DNA of 56,679 bases from Pseudomonas sp. NBRC 111124 (GTDB taxonomy: Bacteria; Pseudomonadota; Gammaproteobacteria; Pseudomonadales; Pseudomonadaceae). Location: contig NZ_BCBA01000014.1 in NCBI RefSeq assembly GCF_001320245.1, forward strand, positions 1 through 56,679. The letters run 5' to 3'. Of the stretch, positions 1 to 12,980 are shown in pieces; within the stretch, counting starts at the first letter, position 1, and the number at the start of each line of letters is the position of its first letter. The position numbers were made by a program, and so were the translations under genes. The notes below the pieces were generated by a model. That model was given only the letters and a program-made list of their open reading frames with translations. It was not told the origin of the DNA and searched no databases.

Positions 1-51
1 GTTACCACTGGTTGGCTTGAAGCAGCCTTGCAATCAAAGCCACTTCAAAAA

Positions 52-128
52 TGGTGGACTCAGCAGGATTCGAACCTGCGACCGCTCGGTTCGTAGCCGA
101 GTACTCTATCCAGCTGAGCTATGAGTCC
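52..128 (-). tRNA. tRNA-Arg, anticodon ACG
   Basis: Read on the minus strand this folds as a 77-nt tRNA. The acceptor stem is GGACTCA with TGAGTCC, followed by discriminator A and an encoded CCA. The D arm starts GCTCAGCTGGATAGAG, the anticodon stem-loop is CTCGG-CTACGAA-CCGAG, and the T loop is TTCGAAT. The anticodon ACG (A34 usually becomes inosine) reads CGU/CGC/CGA arginine codons. It lies 105 nt downstream of the tRNA-Ser gene on the same strand, so the two may be co-transcribed. Confidence 0.97.
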
Positions 129-233
129 AGTCTTGCCGCGCATGATAGTTCGCTGAAACATTTTTGCAAGAACTTTTTCGTTTAACTTCAACGACTTAGC
201 GTTCTTACTGCTTACAGCGCCCTACGCAAATAA

Positions 234-324
234 TGGCGGTGAAGGGGGGATTCGAACCCCCGATACCCTTATGAGGTATACTCCCTTAGCAGGGGAGCGC
301 CTTCGGCCACTCGGCCACCTCACC
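234..324 (-). tRNA. tRNA-Ser, anticodon GCU
   Basis: This is a 91-nt class II tRNA on the minus strand. The acceptor stem GGTGAGG pairs with CTTCACC (one G-U pair), followed by discriminator G and an encoded CCA. The anticodon arm CCCCTGCTAAGGGG gives anticodon GCU for AGC/AGU serine codons. The long variable arm (TACCTCATAAGGGTA region) and the GGTTCGAAT T-loop are typical of tRNA-Ser. It lies between tRNA-Arg and rsmA, all on one strand. Confidence 0.97.
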
Positions 325-370
325 GCAACACGAGGCGAATATTAAACAGGCTCTTCCTCGTTTGCAACCC

Positions 371-396
371 TTTTTTTGAAAAAAACTTCAAAAAAA
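371..396 (-). terminator. A/T-rich inverted repeat immediately after rsmA
   Basis: A perfect 10-bp inverted repeat (TTTTTTTGAA, 6-nt loop, TTCAAAAAAA) abuts the rsmA stop codon. The stem is almost all A/T, so it is not a classical GC-rich intrinsic terminator, but both arms give U-rich RNA on either strand. It could act as a weak terminator or as an RNA-end structure for the rsmA mRNA. Confidence 0.35.
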
Positions 397-585
397 TTAA
401 AGGCTTGGCTCTTCGTCCTTCTCTTTCTTGATCCGCAGGTAGATTTCTTCGCGGTGAACGGCCACTTCCTTAGGGGCGCTGACGCCAATACGCACCTGGT
501 TGCCTTTCACGCCGAGCACCGTCACGGTGATCTCGCCGTCTCCAATGATCAGGCTCTCGGCGCACCGACGAGTCAGAATCAACAT
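397..585 (-). CDS. csrA: RsmA/CsrA, post-transcriptional RNA-binding regulator
   Basis: The 62-residue protein has the full CsrA fold sequence: [16 protein letters not shown] at the N-terminus, the central [18 protein letters not shown] block and the EEIYLRI helix. CsrA dimers bind GGA motifs in hairpin loops of mRNA leaders, usually blocking ribosome access, and are titrated by RsmY/RsmZ small RNAs. The R44-equivalent arginine in VAVHREEI, needed for RNA binding in the family, is present. A strong AAGGAG (592-597) precedes the ATG by 6 nt. The place downstream of alaS-lysC and upstream of tRNA-Ser/Arg matches rsmA in pseudomonads, so rsmA is the better name; P. putida usually carries extra copies elsewhere. 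Confidence 0.97.
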   Translation of the reverse strand: MLILTRRCAESLIIGDGEITVTVLGVKGNQVRIGVSAPKEVAVHREEIYLRIKKEKDEEPSL

Positions 586-718
586 AGCTTTCTCCTTACA
601 CCAAACATTCAGGGATAACAGTCTTGGGATGTCAGGGCCTTGCCGTGGACGACGGCACAGGACCTGGATGATCGCCCCGCTGGCAGGCCAGGGCCTGCGT
701 GGCGACCAGAAACGCGAA

Positions 719-739
719 GGGCGCGGCTAAGCCGCGCCC
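719..739 (-). terminator. Hairpin after lysC
   Basis: A perfect 9-bp stem (GGGCGCGGC / GCCGCGCCC) with a 3-nt loop lies 13 nt past the lysC stop. On the minus strand it is followed by TTCGCGTTTC, a poor U-tract, so termination may be partial and allow some read-through to rsmA. Confidence 0.5.
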
Positions 740-752
740 TCCGGGCAACGCC

Positions 753-1247
753 TTACTCGCCCTGTCGGGCCGGAGCGTCGAGTTCGAACGCGGTGTGCAG
801 CGCGCGTACGGCAAGCTCCAGGTACTTCTCTTCGATAACGACCGAGACCTTGATCTCGGAGGTGGAGATCATCTGGATATTGATGCTCTCCTTGGCCAGG
901 GCTTCGAACATGCGGCTGGCAACGCCCGCGTGGGAGCGCATGCCAACACCGACGATCGATACCTTGGCGATCTTGGTGTCGCCGATCACTTCACGGGCAC
1001 CGATTTCACGCGCGGTGTTTTCCAGCACGCTGTAGGCCTTCTCGTACTCGTTGCGGTGTACGGTGAAGGTGAAGTCGGTGGTGTTATCGTGCGAAACGTT
1101 CTGCACGATCATGTCCACTTCGATGTTCGAAGCGCTGATCGGGCCGAGGATCTTGAAAGCAACGCCCGGGGTGTCCGGCACGCCGCGAATGGTCAGCTTG
1201 GCCTCATCACGGTTGAAGGCGATACCGGAAATGATCGGCTGTTCCAT
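753..1247 (-). other. Possible internal lysC product (aspartokinase beta subunit)
   Basis: Codon 248 of lysC is ATG (MEQPIISGIAF...) preceded by AAGAGGAA, 3 nt from the ATG and hence with a usable GAGG spacing. Translation from here would give a 164-residue protein holding only the two ACT domains. In the alpha2-beta2 aspartokinases of Bacillus and Corynebacterium the beta subunit is made from just such an in-frame internal start at the equivalent position. Use of this start here is inferred. Confidence 0.45.
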
Positions 1248-1988
1248 GGATTCCTCTTCATCAATGGTAATGAGGGTACCTGGACCCTCCTTGAAGCTGT
1301 GCAGCACGCGCAGCGGAACGTTGTACTTGCCGGCGAACTCCACCGAGCGGATCTGCAGCACCTTGGAACCGAGGCTGGCCATTTCCAGCATCTCTTCAAA
1401 GGTGATCTTCTCCAGGCGGCGGGCCTGTGGCACAACGCGCGGGTCGGTGGTGTAGACGCCATCGACGTCGGTGTAGATCTGGCACTCGTCAGCCTTCAGC
1501 GCAGCCGCCAGGGCCACGCCGGTGGTGTCGGAGCCACCACGGCCGAGGGTGGTGATGCTGCCGTGCTCGTCGACACCCTGGAAACCGGCTACCACAACCA
1601 CGCGACCTTCCTTGAGGTCGGCACGGATCTTCTGGTCGTCGATCTGCAGGATGCGCGCCTTGTTGTGCGCGCTGTCGGTGAGGATGCGCACCTGGTTGCC
1701 CGTATAGGACACCGCTGGCACACCGCGCTTGATCAAGGCCATGGTCAGCAGGGCAATGGTGACCTGCTCACCGGTCGACACGATCACATCCAGTTCACGC
1801 GGAACCGGTTGATCGGTGATCTGCTTGGCCAGATCGATCAGGCGATTGGTTTCACCGCTCATGGCCGAGAGCACAACCACCAGGTCGTCGCCCGCTTCAC
1901 GGTGTTTCTTGACCTTTTCGGCTACCTGCTCGATCCGTTCGATGGAACCGACAGAGGTGCCGCCAAATTTCTGTACGATCAACGCCAT
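753..1988 (-). CDS. lysC: Aspartate kinase (LysC)
   Basis: This 411-residue cytoplasmic enzyme phosphorylates aspartate, the first step to lysine, threonine, methionine and diaminopimelate. The kinase domain (about 1-245) starts with ALIVQKFGGTSVGS and includes GRGGSDTTGVALAAAL and the YTDVDGVYTTDPR aspartate/ATP site. Two ACT domains follow (about 255-405), the usual place for allosteric lysine/threonine control. The length fits single-function bacterial aspartokinases. It lies downstream of alaS on the same strand, with a hairpin between them. An in-frame ATG at 1247 with its own Shine-Dalgarno falls exactly at the start of the ACT part (separate entry). Confidence 0.97.
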   Translation of the reverse strand: MALIVQKFGGTSVGSIERIEQVAEKVKKHREAGDDLVVVLSAMSGETNRLIDLAKQITDQPVPRELDVIVSTGEQVTIALLTMALIKRGVPAVSYTGNQVRILTDSAHNKARILQIDDQKIRADLKEGRVVVVAGFQGVDEHGSITTLGRGGSDTTGVALAAALKADECQIYTDVDGVYTTDPRVVPQARRLEKITFEEMLEMASLGSKVLQIRSVEFAGKYNVPLRVLHSFKEGPGTLITIDEEESMEQPIISGIAFNRDEAKLTIRGVPDTPGVAFKILGPISASNIEVDMIVQNVSHDNTTDFTFTVHRNEYEKAYSVLENTAREIGAREVIGDTKIAKVSIVGVGMRSHAGVASRMFEALAKESINIQMISTSEIKVSVVIEEKYLELAVRALHTAFELDAPARQGE

Positions 1989-2037
1989 TTCAATGGTGCC
2001 TCAGCCCGTACCGGGCCTCAAAAAAACCATCCAACAT

Positions 2038-2070
2038 GAAGGAGCCGGCGACTAGACCGCCGGCCCCTTC
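2038..2070 (-). terminator. Terminator after alaS
   Basis: An imperfect hairpin (GAAGG-A-GCCGGCG / CGCCGGC-C-CCTTC, 7-nt loop) begins 3 nt past the alaS stop. On the minus strand the run GGTTTTTTTGAGG follows about 10 nt later. Probable intrinsic terminator between alaS and lysC. Confidence 0.6.
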
Positions 2071-2073
2071 ATC

Positions 2074-4698
2074 TCAAAGTCCCTGCTCTGCGAACGGCAC
2101 GGCCAGCGCCAGGGCCTGGTCCAGTGCAGCGACGTCGACGCCACCACCCTGAGCCATGTCCGGACGGCCACCGCCCTTGCCGCCCACTACCGCAGCGGCT
2201 TGTTTCATCAGGTCACCAGCCTTGAGTTGGCTGGAGAGGTCCTTGGTCACGCCGGCCACCAGCACGACCTTGCCCTCATGCTCGCTGCCCAGCAGGATCA
2301 CTGCGTGGCCGAGCTTGTTCTTCAGCTGATCGACCAGGGCCAGCAGGGCCTTGCCATCCTGCCCATCCAGGCGGGCGGCAAGCACCTTGGCTCCCTTGAC
2401 CTCAACGGCCGCATTGGAGAGATCGTCCCCGGCGGCGCTGGCGGCCTTGGCCTGCAGCTGCTCGAGCTGCTTTTCCAGCTGGCGGTTGCGCTCGAGCACA
2501 GCCGACAGCTTGTCGATCAGGTTGTCACGGTTGCCCTTGACCAGCTGCGCGGCTTCCTTGACCTGCTCTTCGGCAGCGTTCAGGTAGGCCAGTGCAGCGG
2601 CACCGGTCACCGCTTCGATACGGCGCACGCCCGAGGCCACGCCGCCTTCGCTGATGATCTTGAACAGGCTGATATCGCCGGTGCGCTTGGCGTGGATACC
2701 GCCACACAGTTCGACGGAGAAATCGCCGCCCATGCTCAGCACGCGCACGGTATCACCGTACTTCTCGCCAAACAGGGCCATGGCGCCCTTGGCCTTGGCG
2801 GTTTCGATATCGGTCAGCTCGGTTTCAACCGGAGTGTTCTTGCGCACTTCACGGTTGACGATGTCTTCGAGGGCCTTGATCTGCTCCGGTTTCACCGCTT
2901 CGAAGTGGCTGAAGTCGAAACGCAGGCGCTGACTGTCGACCAGCGAGCCCTTCTGCTGTACGTGCTCGCCCAGTACCTGACGCAGTGCTTCGTGCAGCAG
3001 GTGAGTGGCCGAGTGGTTCAGCGAGGTGGCGTGCTGCACGTCGGCATCGACCTTGGCCTCGACGGGCGAGCCGATGACCAGCGGACCGCTGGCGACTACG
3101 CCGTGGTGCAGGAAGGCACCGCCGGTCTTCGTGGTGTCGCGCACGTCGAAGCGCGCAGCGCCGGCCTGCAGGAAGCCACTGTCACCGACCTGGCCACCGG
3201 ATTCGGCGTAGAACGGGGTGCGGTCGAGGACCACCACGCCCTGCTCGCCTTCACCCAGCTGGTCGACGGACTGGCCGTCCTTGTACAGGGCGATGATCTT
3301 GCCCTGGCCTTCGGTGGCGTCATAACCGAGGAACTCGGTGGCGCTGTCGACCTTGACCAGGCTGTTGTAGTCCATGCCGAAGCTGCTGGCGGAACGGGCA
3401 CGCTCACGCTGAGCTTCCATTTCACGCTCGAAGCCGGCTTCGTCGATGGTCAGCTCGCGCTCGCGGGCGATGTCGGCGGTCAGGTCCATCGGGAAGCCGT
3501 AGGTGTCGTACAGTTTGAACACCACGTCGCCCGGCACCACGTCGCCTTTCAGCTGGGCCAGGTCCTGCTCGAGGATGCGCAGGCCTTGCTCCAGGGTCTT
3601 GGCGAACTGCTCTTCTTCAGCCTTGAGCACGCGCTCGATGTGCGCCTGCTGGTTCTTCAGCTCTGGGAAGGCCTCGCCCATCTCGGCCGCCAGGGCGGCG
3701 ACGATCTGGTAGAAGAAGCTGCCCTTGGCGCCCAGCTTGTTACCGTGGCGGCAAGCGCGGCGGATGATGCGGCGCAGCACGTAGCCACGACCCTCGTTGG
3801 ACGGCAGCACGCCGTCGGCAATCAGGAAGCCGCAGGAGCGGATGTGGTCGGCAACCACTTTCAGCGAAGCCTGGCCGTCATTGCTGCAACCGATGGCCTT
3901 GGCCGCAGCAGACAGCAGGTTCTGGAACAGGTCGATCTCGTAGTTCGAGTGCACGTGCTGCATGACCGCACTGATGCGCTCCAGGCCCATGCCGGTGTCC
4001 ACCGACGGCGCTGGCAGCGGGTGCAGCACGCCGTCGGCGGTGCGGTTGAACTGCATGAAGACGTTGTTCCAGATCTCGATGTAACGGTCGCCGTCTTCTT
4101 CCGGCGAACCGGGTGGGCCGCCCCAGATGTCGGCGCCGTGATCGTAGAAGATCTCGGTGCACGGGCCGCAGGGGCCGGTGTCGCCCATGGTCCAGAAATT
4201 GTCGGAGGCGTACGGGGCGCCTTTGTTGTCGCCGATGCGCACCATGCGCTCGGCCGGCACGCCGACTTCCTTGGTCCAGATGTCGTAGGCTTCGTCGTCA
4301 GACGCGTAGACGGTGACCCAGAGCTTTTCCTTGGGCAGGTTCAGCCACTTGTCGGACGTCAGGAAGGTCCAGGCGAAGGTGATCGCGTCGCGCTTGAAGT
4401 AGTCGCCGAAGCTGAAGTTGCCCAGCATTTCGAAGAAGGTGTGGTGGCGCGCGGTATAGCCGACGTTTTCCAGGTCGTTGTGCTTGCCACCGGCACGCAC
4501 GCACTTCTGGCTGCTGACAGCGCGGGTGTACGCGCGCTTCTCGGCACCGAGGAAGCAGTCCTTGAACTGGTTCATGCCTGCGTTGGTGAACAGCAGGGTC
4601 GGGTCGTTGTTCGGGATCAGCGAACTGGAGGCGACTCGGGTATGGCCCTGCTCTTCGAAGAAGCGAAGGAAGGCTTCACGGATTTCTGCGCTTTTCAT
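2074..4698 (-). CDS. alaS: Alanyl-tRNA synthetase
   Basis: The 874-residue class II synthetase charges tRNA-Ala. The N-terminal catalytic domain starts [19 protein letters not shown] and carries [15 protein letters not shown]. The middle recognition helices are followed by the editing domain with [11 protein letters not shown] and CGGIH, whose His/His/Cys/His residues bind zinc and hydrolyse Ser-/Gly-tRNA-Ala. The C-terminal C-Ala domain ends with a glycine-rich stretch ([17 protein letters not shown]). The reading frame is open for 71 more codons upstream, but family alignment and GGAAG before the ATG at 4698 set this start. Length is normal for the family. Confidence 0.97.
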   Translation of the reverse strand: MKSAEIREAFLRFFEEQGHTRVASSSLIPNNDPTLLFTNAGMNQFKDCFLGAEKRAYTRAVSSQKCVRAGGKHNDLENVGYTARHHTFFEMLGNFSFGDYFKRDAITFAWTFLTSDKWLNLPKEKLWVTVYASDDEAYDIWTKEVGVPAERMVRIGDNKGAPYASDNFWTMGDTGPCGPCTEIFYDHGADIWGGPPGSPEEDGDRYIEIWNNVFMQFNRTADGVLHPLPAPSVDTGMGLERISAVMQHVHSNYEIDLFQNLLSAAAKAIGCSNDGQASLKVVADHIRSCGFLIADGVLPSNEGRGYVLRRIIRRACRHGNKLGAKGSFFYQIVAALAAEMGEAFPELKNQQAHIERVLKAEEEQFAKTLEQGLRILEQDLAQLKGDVVPGDVVFKLYDTYGFPMDLTADIARERELTIDEAGFEREMEAQRERARSASSFGMDYNSLVKVDSATEFLGYDATEGQGKIIALYKDGQSVDQLGEGEQGVVVLDRTPFYAESGGQVGDSGFLQAGAARFDVRDTTKTGGAFLHHGVVASGPLVIGSPVEAKVDADVQHATSLNHSATHLLHEALRQVLGEHVQQKGSLVDSQRLRFDFSHFEAVKPEQIKALEDIVNREVRKNTPVETELTDIETAKAKGAMALFGEKYGDTVRVLSMGGDFSVELCGGIHAKRTGDISLFKIISEGGVASGVRRIEAVTGAAALAYLNAAEEQVKEAAQLVKGNRDNLIDKLSAVLERNRQLEKQLEQLQAKAASAAGDDLSNAAVEVKGAKVLAARLDGQDGKALLALVDQLKNKLGHAVILLGSEHEGKVVLVAGVTKDLSSQLKAGDLMKQAAAVVGGKGGGRPDMAQGGGVDVAALDQALALAVPFAEQGL

Positions 4699-4765
4699 AG
4701 GTTCTTCCACGGAAACGGCGGCCCTTGGGGGCAAACACGTCGACGAAACGACGGCAAAGGGCCGC

Positions 4766-4771
4766 ATTATA
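4766..4771 (-). promoter_or_regulatory. Candidate -10 box of alaS
   Basis: On the minus strand the sequence GATATAATGC contains a consensus TATAAT hexamer 68 nt upstream of the alaS ATG. No good TTGACA-like -35 is present at 16-18 nt spacing, so this is a partial promoter call. Confidence 0.35.
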
Positions 4772-4969
4772 TCGGTCCTGCAAGCAAGGTGCAGTGTGTT
4801 TATGCGATAGAAAGCGTCGATTGGACGGCTTTTAAGGCGCTTGCAAACGAAAATGACATGAGCGGATGCTAATTGCAGCCTTTCGCCACTGGCAAGCCAA
4901 TTACCGCCCAAGGGAAGGGAAAATGGAACAGGCGGTGAATTAAAAGGTTTTCATCCGGGATCGGATCCG

Positions 4970-4999
4970 AAAAACAGCCGCCGCTTTCAGCGGCGGCTG
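4970..4999 (-). terminator. Intrinsic terminator of the aru operon
   Basis: An 11-bp GC-rich stem (CAGCCGCCGCT / AGCGGCGGCTG) with a 3-nt loop is followed by five T on the minus strand. It starts 5 nt past the aruE stop, closing the aruCFGDB-orf-aruE operon. Confidence 0.9.
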
Positions 5000-5004
5000 C
5001 GGTT

Positions 5005-6012
5005 TCAGCCCAGGCGCTGGCCCGAATCAGGCACGATCAGGATGCCGGCGCGCAGGCCATTCTTGACCCTGGGATTGGGGAAAATGATCCGCGCGCCCTC
5101 CTCCTCGACCACCCAGCGCATTTCGGCCAGGTCCTCGGCCAGCAGGTAACCCTTGCTCAGCTCGGAGAAGTTTTCGATGTCCGCCGGCAGGTGCAGGTGG
5201 AAGCTGTCACTGTGCTTGATGATCTCGCGGGCGACGCTGAACAGCTTCAAGCCGTCCAGCGAGTCGTCGATCTCGGGCTCGGTACCTTCGATGATGTGGA
5301 TCAGGCGCTCTTCGAGCTTGTCCAGGTTGACCTGCTCGTTCTGCCCGAACGGCCGCGCCTTGCCCAGCTCCAGCGTAAATGCCTCGGCACCCAACTGTTC
5401 GTAGGTGAAGGCACTGAAGGTGATCGACGACTTGCTCTGCAGCAGCACCGCCTCCATACCGGCTGCCGCCAGGCGGGCCAGTTCGCGGCGAGAATGCTGG
5501 CGCCCCTCTTTATAGGGGTACAGGGCGAACTGCTCGATTTTCGAACCGCGGATGGCGGTATGCAGGTCGTAATGCAGGCGAGTGCGCTCTGGCTTGCTGA
5601 AGAACACCCGGGCGAACTGCTCCAGCTCAGCCGCACGCAGCGCCTCGAAGCCACTGGTGAGTTCGTGACGGCCGTTGAACAGCCGGTTGATATCCTGCTC
5701 GACGAAACGCTCACCCTTGCGGATCGCTACCGGGTTGCCAAACAGGAACAGAATGCGCGCACGCGGCTTGATCTTGCCGTTGGCCACACCATGCAGCAGC
5801 CGTTCGAGCAATTCGATCGGCGCCGTCTCGTTGCCGTGAATACCGGCCGACAGCAGCAGGTCCTGCCCACAATCTTCGTTTTCGGGCGGCCGCACTTCCA
5901 GTGCGCCCTCCCCCAGCCAGCGCAACCGCGCGCCCTTGGGTGTCACTTGAGTCTTCTCGGCCGGCTCGTGATCGGTCAGGGTCAGCTCGAGCAATTTGCC
6001 AAGGGCGAGCAT
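5005..6012 (-). CDS. astE: Succinylglutamate desuccinylase (AstE/AruE)
   Basis: Last enzyme of the arginine succinyltransferase pathway: N-succinylglutamate + water gives glutamate + succinate. The 335-residue protein is a zinc carboxypeptidase-like member of the AstE/aspartoacylase family. It shows the metal-binding GIHGNETAP motif (His, Glu), then [15 protein letters not shown] and the third ligand in [13 protein letters not shown]. The ATG at 6012 is chosen because [12 protein letters not shown] matches the family start and AAGGAAG lies 6 nt upstream; a longer open frame upstream overlaps the previous gene. Last gene of the operon, 10 nt after the 96-residue orf. Confidence 0.96.
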   Translation of the reverse strand: MLALGKLLELTLTDHEPAEKTQVTPKGARLRWLGEGALEVRPPENEDCGQDLLLSAGIHGNETAPIELLERLLHGVANGKIKPRARILFLFGNPVAIRKGERFVEQDINRLFNGRHELTSGFEALRAAELEQFARVFFSKPERTRLHYDLHTAIRGSKIEQFALYPYKEGRQHSRRELARLAAAGMEAVLLQSKSSITFSAFTYEQLGAEAFTLELGKARPFGQNEQVNLDKLEERLIHIIEGTEPEIDDSLDGLKLFSVAREIIKHSDSFHLHLPADIENFSELSKGYLLAEDLAEMRWVVEEEGARIIFPNPRVKNGLRAGILIVPDSGQRLG

Positions 6013-6022
6013 AGGCGCTTCC

Positions 6023-6313
6023 TTAGTGGTGGTGGCCGCAGTCGGGGCCATGAACGTGATCGTCATCTTCGCCGACTTCTGCCGGCTCCATTTCCAGCTG
6101 CAGGCTGACCAGATTGGTGGCCATCGGGCGCAGCAGCAGGTTGGCGTATTCAGCATCGCCTTCCTCGACATCCACGCCGATCAGCAGCTGGCCACGGCCG
6201 TCCTGCTGAACCCACACTTCCTTGCCTTGCCAGACGATGGCAAAACGGGTGCAGGAGGTTTCCAGCTGGGTGCCGTCTACATCTTCGAGGATCAGGCGCA
6301 GGGCGTCGGTCAT
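6023..6313 (-). CDS. Uncharacterised small protein of the aru operon with a His-rich tail
   Basis: A 96-residue acidic protein of unknown function lies between astB (14 nt upstream) and astE (10 nt downstream). It starts [18 protein letters not shown]; an in-frame TTG six codons earlier is less likely because AGAGAG precedes the ATG at 6313. No signal peptide or membrane segment is visible. The C-terminus [14 protein letters not shown] is rich in His, Asp and Cys and looks able to bind a divalent metal. The slot between aruB and aruE is occupied by a hypothetical gene in other pseudomonads as well. A metal-handling role for the zinc enzyme AstE is only a guess. Confidence 0.85.
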   Translation of the reverse strand: MTDALRLILEDVDGTQLETSCTRFAIVWQGKEVWVQQDGRGQLLIGVDVEEGDAEYANLLLRPMATNLVSLQLEMEPAEVGEDDDHVHGPDCGHHH

Positions 6314-6327
6314 TGCAAATTCTCTCT

Positions 6328-7677
6328 TCAAGGTTGGCGTTGGAACGGGTACACCGAGCCCAACTTCAGGATCTGGGTCAATTCATCCAGTGCGGTACGG
6401 CACTCCAGCAACAGCTGCGGGTCGGCAAGGTCGGCTTCGCCAAGGCGATCGCGGTAATGCTTGTCGACCCACTGCACCAGGGTGTCGTACAGCGGGGCGG
6501 TCATGATAACGCCTTGATTGACCGCCGCCAGTTCCGATTCCTTCAATGCCACGCGCAAACGCAGACAAGCCGGGCCACCGCCGTTCTGCATGCTCTGCTT
6601 GAGGTCGAACACCTTGACCTCCTTCACCGCGCCACCCTGGGCGGTCAGCTGGCCCAGGTAGGCCCAGACCCGCTCGTTGTTGCGGCACTCTTCCGGCACC
6701 ACCAGCAGCATCGAACCATCGTCGCGGCTGAGCAGCTGGCTGTTGAACAGGTAGGAACGCACTGCATCCTCTACCGCTACCGCCGCGCGAGGCACACGGA
6801 TAGCCTGGAAGTTGCCGCCCTTGCTGGCCAGTTTAGCCTGCAGTTGGCCAAGCACCGCGTCAGTCTCGAGGAAAGCGTCCTCGTGGTAGAACAGCACTTC
6901 ACCATTACCGACCGAAATCACATCGTTGTGGAACACCCCCTGGTCGATCACCGCCGGGTTCTGTTGAGCGTAGACCACACCGTCATCGCTCAGGCCGTGC
7001 AGCCTGGCCACGGCCTGGGAGGCCTCCAGGGTCTGCCGCGCCGGGTACTTCTGCGGTGCGGGGTAGCGGCTGTCGAACGCGCTGCGGCCATAGACGAAGA
7101 ACTCCACCCCGGCCTCACCGTATTCGCGGCAGAAGCGTGTGTGGTTGGCTGCGCCCTCGTCGCCGAACTGTGCCACGGCTGGAAGTGCCTCGTGGTGGGC
7201 AAAGTGTTTCTCGTTGTTGAACATCGCCGCCAGCACGCGGCTGGTGGTCGGGTGCTCAATGCTGCGGTGGTACTTGCAGTTGAGGTTGGCGGCGGTGAAA
7301 TGCACGCGGCCATCGGCGGTGTCGGCACTCGGGCTGACGGTGGCGGCGTTGGCCACCCACATGCTTGAGGCCGAGCAACTGGCGACCAGTAGTGGCATGG
7401 CCTCCTTGGCGGCACGCTGGATCACCTCGGCATCGCTGCCGCTGAAGCCCAGGCGGCGCAAGGCAGCCACATCAGGGCGCTCCTGCGGCGCCAGTACGCC
7501 CTGCTTGAAGCCCATGTCGGCCAGCGCCTTCATCTTGGCCAGGCCCTGGCGCGCCGCTTCTCGTGGGTTGGACCCTTGCTGGCTGTTGCTCTGCGAAGCC
7601 ACGTTACCGTAGGACAGGCCGCCGTAGTTGTGGGTAGGCCCCACCAGGCCATCAAAATTCACTTCATAGGATTTCAT
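6328..7677 (-). CDS. astB: N-succinylarginine dihydrolase (AstB/AruB)
   Basis: Converts N2-succinylarginine to N2-succinylornithine, two ammonia and CO2, the second step of the AST pathway. The 449-residue protein has the family start [24 protein letters not shown], where the Asn of THNYGGL sits in the active-site region. Near the C-terminus are the catalytic [11 protein letters not shown] segment (Cys nucleophile) and the [14 protein letters not shown]is/Glu region of this amidinotransferase-fold enzyme. Length is the family norm. CGGAG lies upstream of the ATG. It is followed 14 nt later by the small His-tailed orf. Confidence 0.97.
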   Translation of the reverse strand: MKSYEVNFDGLVGPTHNYGGLSYGNVASQSNSQQGSNPREAARQGLAKMKALADMGFKQGVLAPQERPDVAALRRLGFSGSDAEVIQRAAKEAMPLLVASCSASSMWVANAATVSPSADTADGRVHFTAANLNCKYHRSIEHPTTSRVLAAMFNNEKHFAHHEALPAVAQFGDEGAANHTRFCREYGEAGVEFFVYGRSAFDSRYPAPQKYPARQTLEASQAVARLHGLSDDGVVYAQQNPAVIDQGVFHNDVISVGNGEVLFYHEDAFLETDAVLGQLQAKLASKGGNFQAIRVPRAAVAVEDAVRSYLFNSQLLSRDDGSMLLVVPEECRNNERVWAYLGQLTAQGGAVKEVKVFDLKQSMQNGGGPACLRLRVALKESELAAVNQGVIMTAPLYDTLVQWVDKHYRDRLGEADLADPQLLLECRTALDELTQILKLGSVYPFQRQP

Positions 7678-7700
7678 CGGCTAGGCTCCGTGACCTGTTG

Positions 7701-10194
<2,494 letters not shown>

Positions 10195-10260
10195 GCTATC
10201 TCCTTGTGCGGCGGCCAGTGCCTGCCGCGAAACTCAACGTTCCGGCGGGTGCGCCGACGC

Positions 10261-11280
10261 TCAGGCAGCAACCAGGCGCACGCTGGCACCTTCGCCTACA
10301 CCCAGAGCCTCGGCCGCCTGGCTGCTCAGGCTGACCGGCTTGCCCGGCACCCAGTCCAGCTCCAGCAGCACTGCGCGGTAGTCCTGCAATTGGCCGTTGC
10401 ACACCAGGTACGGGCGCCCGCCTTTGACCGGGGTGTCGTCCACCTTGACCGGCACCACGCGGCTCTGGGCGATCGAGCGGATGCCCGAGGCACGCGCATG
10501 CAGGGTCGGCCCGCCGTCGAAGATGTCGATGTAATGCTCGGTCTCGAAGCCTTCGCGCATGAGGATGTCGAAGGTGATCTGCGCCCGCGGATGCACCTGA
10601 CCCATGGCTTCCTGGGCCTCATCGGGCAACAGCGGCACGTAGATCGGGTAGTGCGGCATCAGCTCAGCGAGGAAGGTGCGGCTCTTCAGGCCGCACAGAC
10701 GCTCGGCGTGGGCGTAGTTGAGGTCGAAGAAGTTGCGACCGATGGCATCCCAGAACGGCGATTCACCCTGCTCGTCGCTGTAGCCGACGATTTCGGTGAC
10801 TACCGAATCGGCGAAGCGCTCCGGGTGCGAGGCCATGAACAGCAGGCGGCCACGGGAGTTGAGCTCGGCCCAGCCACTGTTCACCAGCTCCGGCAACACA
10901 TAGAAGCTGGTCAGCAGGCTGTTGCCGGTGAGGTCGTGGCACAGCGACAGGACATGGATCTTGTTATGGATCTTCAGCTCGCGCGAGGCGTGCACGAAGG
11001 TCTCGTTACGGAAGCTGTAGAACGGCTCGGAGTAGCCAGCCGAGGCGACAATGGCCGAGCAGCCGGCGAGCTGGCCGGTTTCGCTGTCTTCGAGCACGAA
11101 GAAGTAGCTCTCCTCACCGTTGAAGCTGACCTCAGCGGCAAAAGAGGTTTCCGACGCGGCAATCTTGTCGCCCAGGCGGGCGGCATCGTCCGGCAGCGAG
11201 GTGACACCAACGGGGCTGTCGGCAGCCATGCGCTGCACTTCGTTCAGATCAGCCATTTGCGCGGGGCGCATCACCAGCAT
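10261..11280 (-). CDS. aruF: Arginine/ornithine succinyltransferase alpha subunit (AruF)
   Basis: Partner of AruG in the heteromeric arginine/ornithine succinyltransferase. The 339-residue protein starts MLVMRPAQMADLNEVQRMAAD and carries LLTSFYVLPELV, YSDEQGESPFWDAIGRNFFDL and YIDIFDGGPTLHAR, matching AruG block for block. The chosen ATG at 11280 has an ideal AAGGAG 8 nt upstream; the open frame extends 35 codons further without family similarity. It lies between aruC and aruG in an uninterrupted minus-strand operon. Confidence 0.96.
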   Translation of the reverse strand: MLVMRPAQMADLNEVQRMAADSPVGVTSLPDDAARLGDKIAASETSFAAEVSFNGEESYFFVLEDSETGQLAGCSAIVASAGYSEPFYSFRNETFVHASRELKIHNKIHVLSLCHDLTGNSLLTSFYVLPELVNSGWAELNSRGRLLFMASHPERFADSVVTEIVGYSDEQGESPFWDAIGRNFFDLNYAHAERLCGLKSRTFLAELMPHYPIYVPLLPDEAQEAMGQVHPRAQITFDILMREGFETEHYIDIFDGGPTLHARASGIRSIAQSRVVPVKVDDTPVKGGRPYLVCNGQLQDYRAVLLELDWVPGKPVSLSSQAAEALGVGEGASVRLVAA

Positions 11281-11418
11281 GGTGTCACTCCTTTGGAAAA
11301 ACGGGCCATTCAGGACGGCACGGAAAAACGGCGGGCGCAGCGGCACCCGCACTGGAATTCGGGTTTCACCGGCCCGGCGCCTCAAGGCATGCGGACCGGT
11401 GAAAGGACTGCGGGCCGA

Positions 11419-12738
<1,320 letters not shown>

Positions 12739-12768
12739 TTACAGCGCAAAACCCAGTTTTACCAAGGC

Positions 12769-12784
12769 TTTCGGCAATGCGACA
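12769..12784 (-). promoter_or_regulatory. Second ArgR half-site upstream of aruC
   Basis: Another exact TGTCGC-N8-AA on the minus strand, 51 bp upstream of the first. ArgR sites are usually two half-sites in tandem; each site here stands alone or has a poor partner, so the exact footprint is uncertain. Confidence 0.5.
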
Positions 12785-12859
12785 AACACTGTCGCAATCG
12801 CGCAGTGTACGGGAGAGAGGGGGCTGGGTGAACGGGTGTGCACATTAACAAGAAGGCAG

Positions 12860-12969
12860 CCTGTACCGGCCTCTTCGCGGGCACGCCCGCTCCCACAGGA
12901 TCGGTGCAGGGCTTGAAGCTTGTGCAATACCTGTGGGAGCGGGCATGCCCGCGAAGAGGCCGGTACAGG
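12860..12969. repeat. REP pair (BIME), 40-bp arms
   Basis: Two 40-bp near-perfect inverted copies (12860-12899 and 12930-12969, one mismatch: GCACGCCC against GCATGCCC) are separated by 30 bp. Each contains an internal stem GCGGGC-AC/AT-GCCCGC. This is a P. putida-type REP doublet between the argR 3' end and the aruC promoter. Confidence 0.9.
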
Positions 12970-12980
12970 AGGTAGTAGAA

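Larger units (their letters stand above)
4699..5004. other. Intergenic region, alaS leader and aruE 3' end
   Basis: This 306-bp gap has no convincing gene. The alaS side holds a perfect TATAAT on the minus strand (4766-4771), about 68 nt before the alaS ATG. The aruE side ends in a strong intrinsic terminator (4970-4999). Nothing else recognisable was seen. Confidence 0.6.

Noticed and set aside
699..2039. 446-codon plus-strand frame across lysC
   Set aside because: Antisense to lysC with no family pattern.
2200..4872. 890-codon plus-strand frame across alaS
   Set aside because: Antisense shadow of alaS caused by GC bias at third codon positions; no recognisable protein family.
4699..4911. 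Upstream extension of alaS by 71 codons
   Set aside because: The family start is [10 protein letters not shown] at 4698 with a ribosome site; the extension covers the promoter-like TATAAT.
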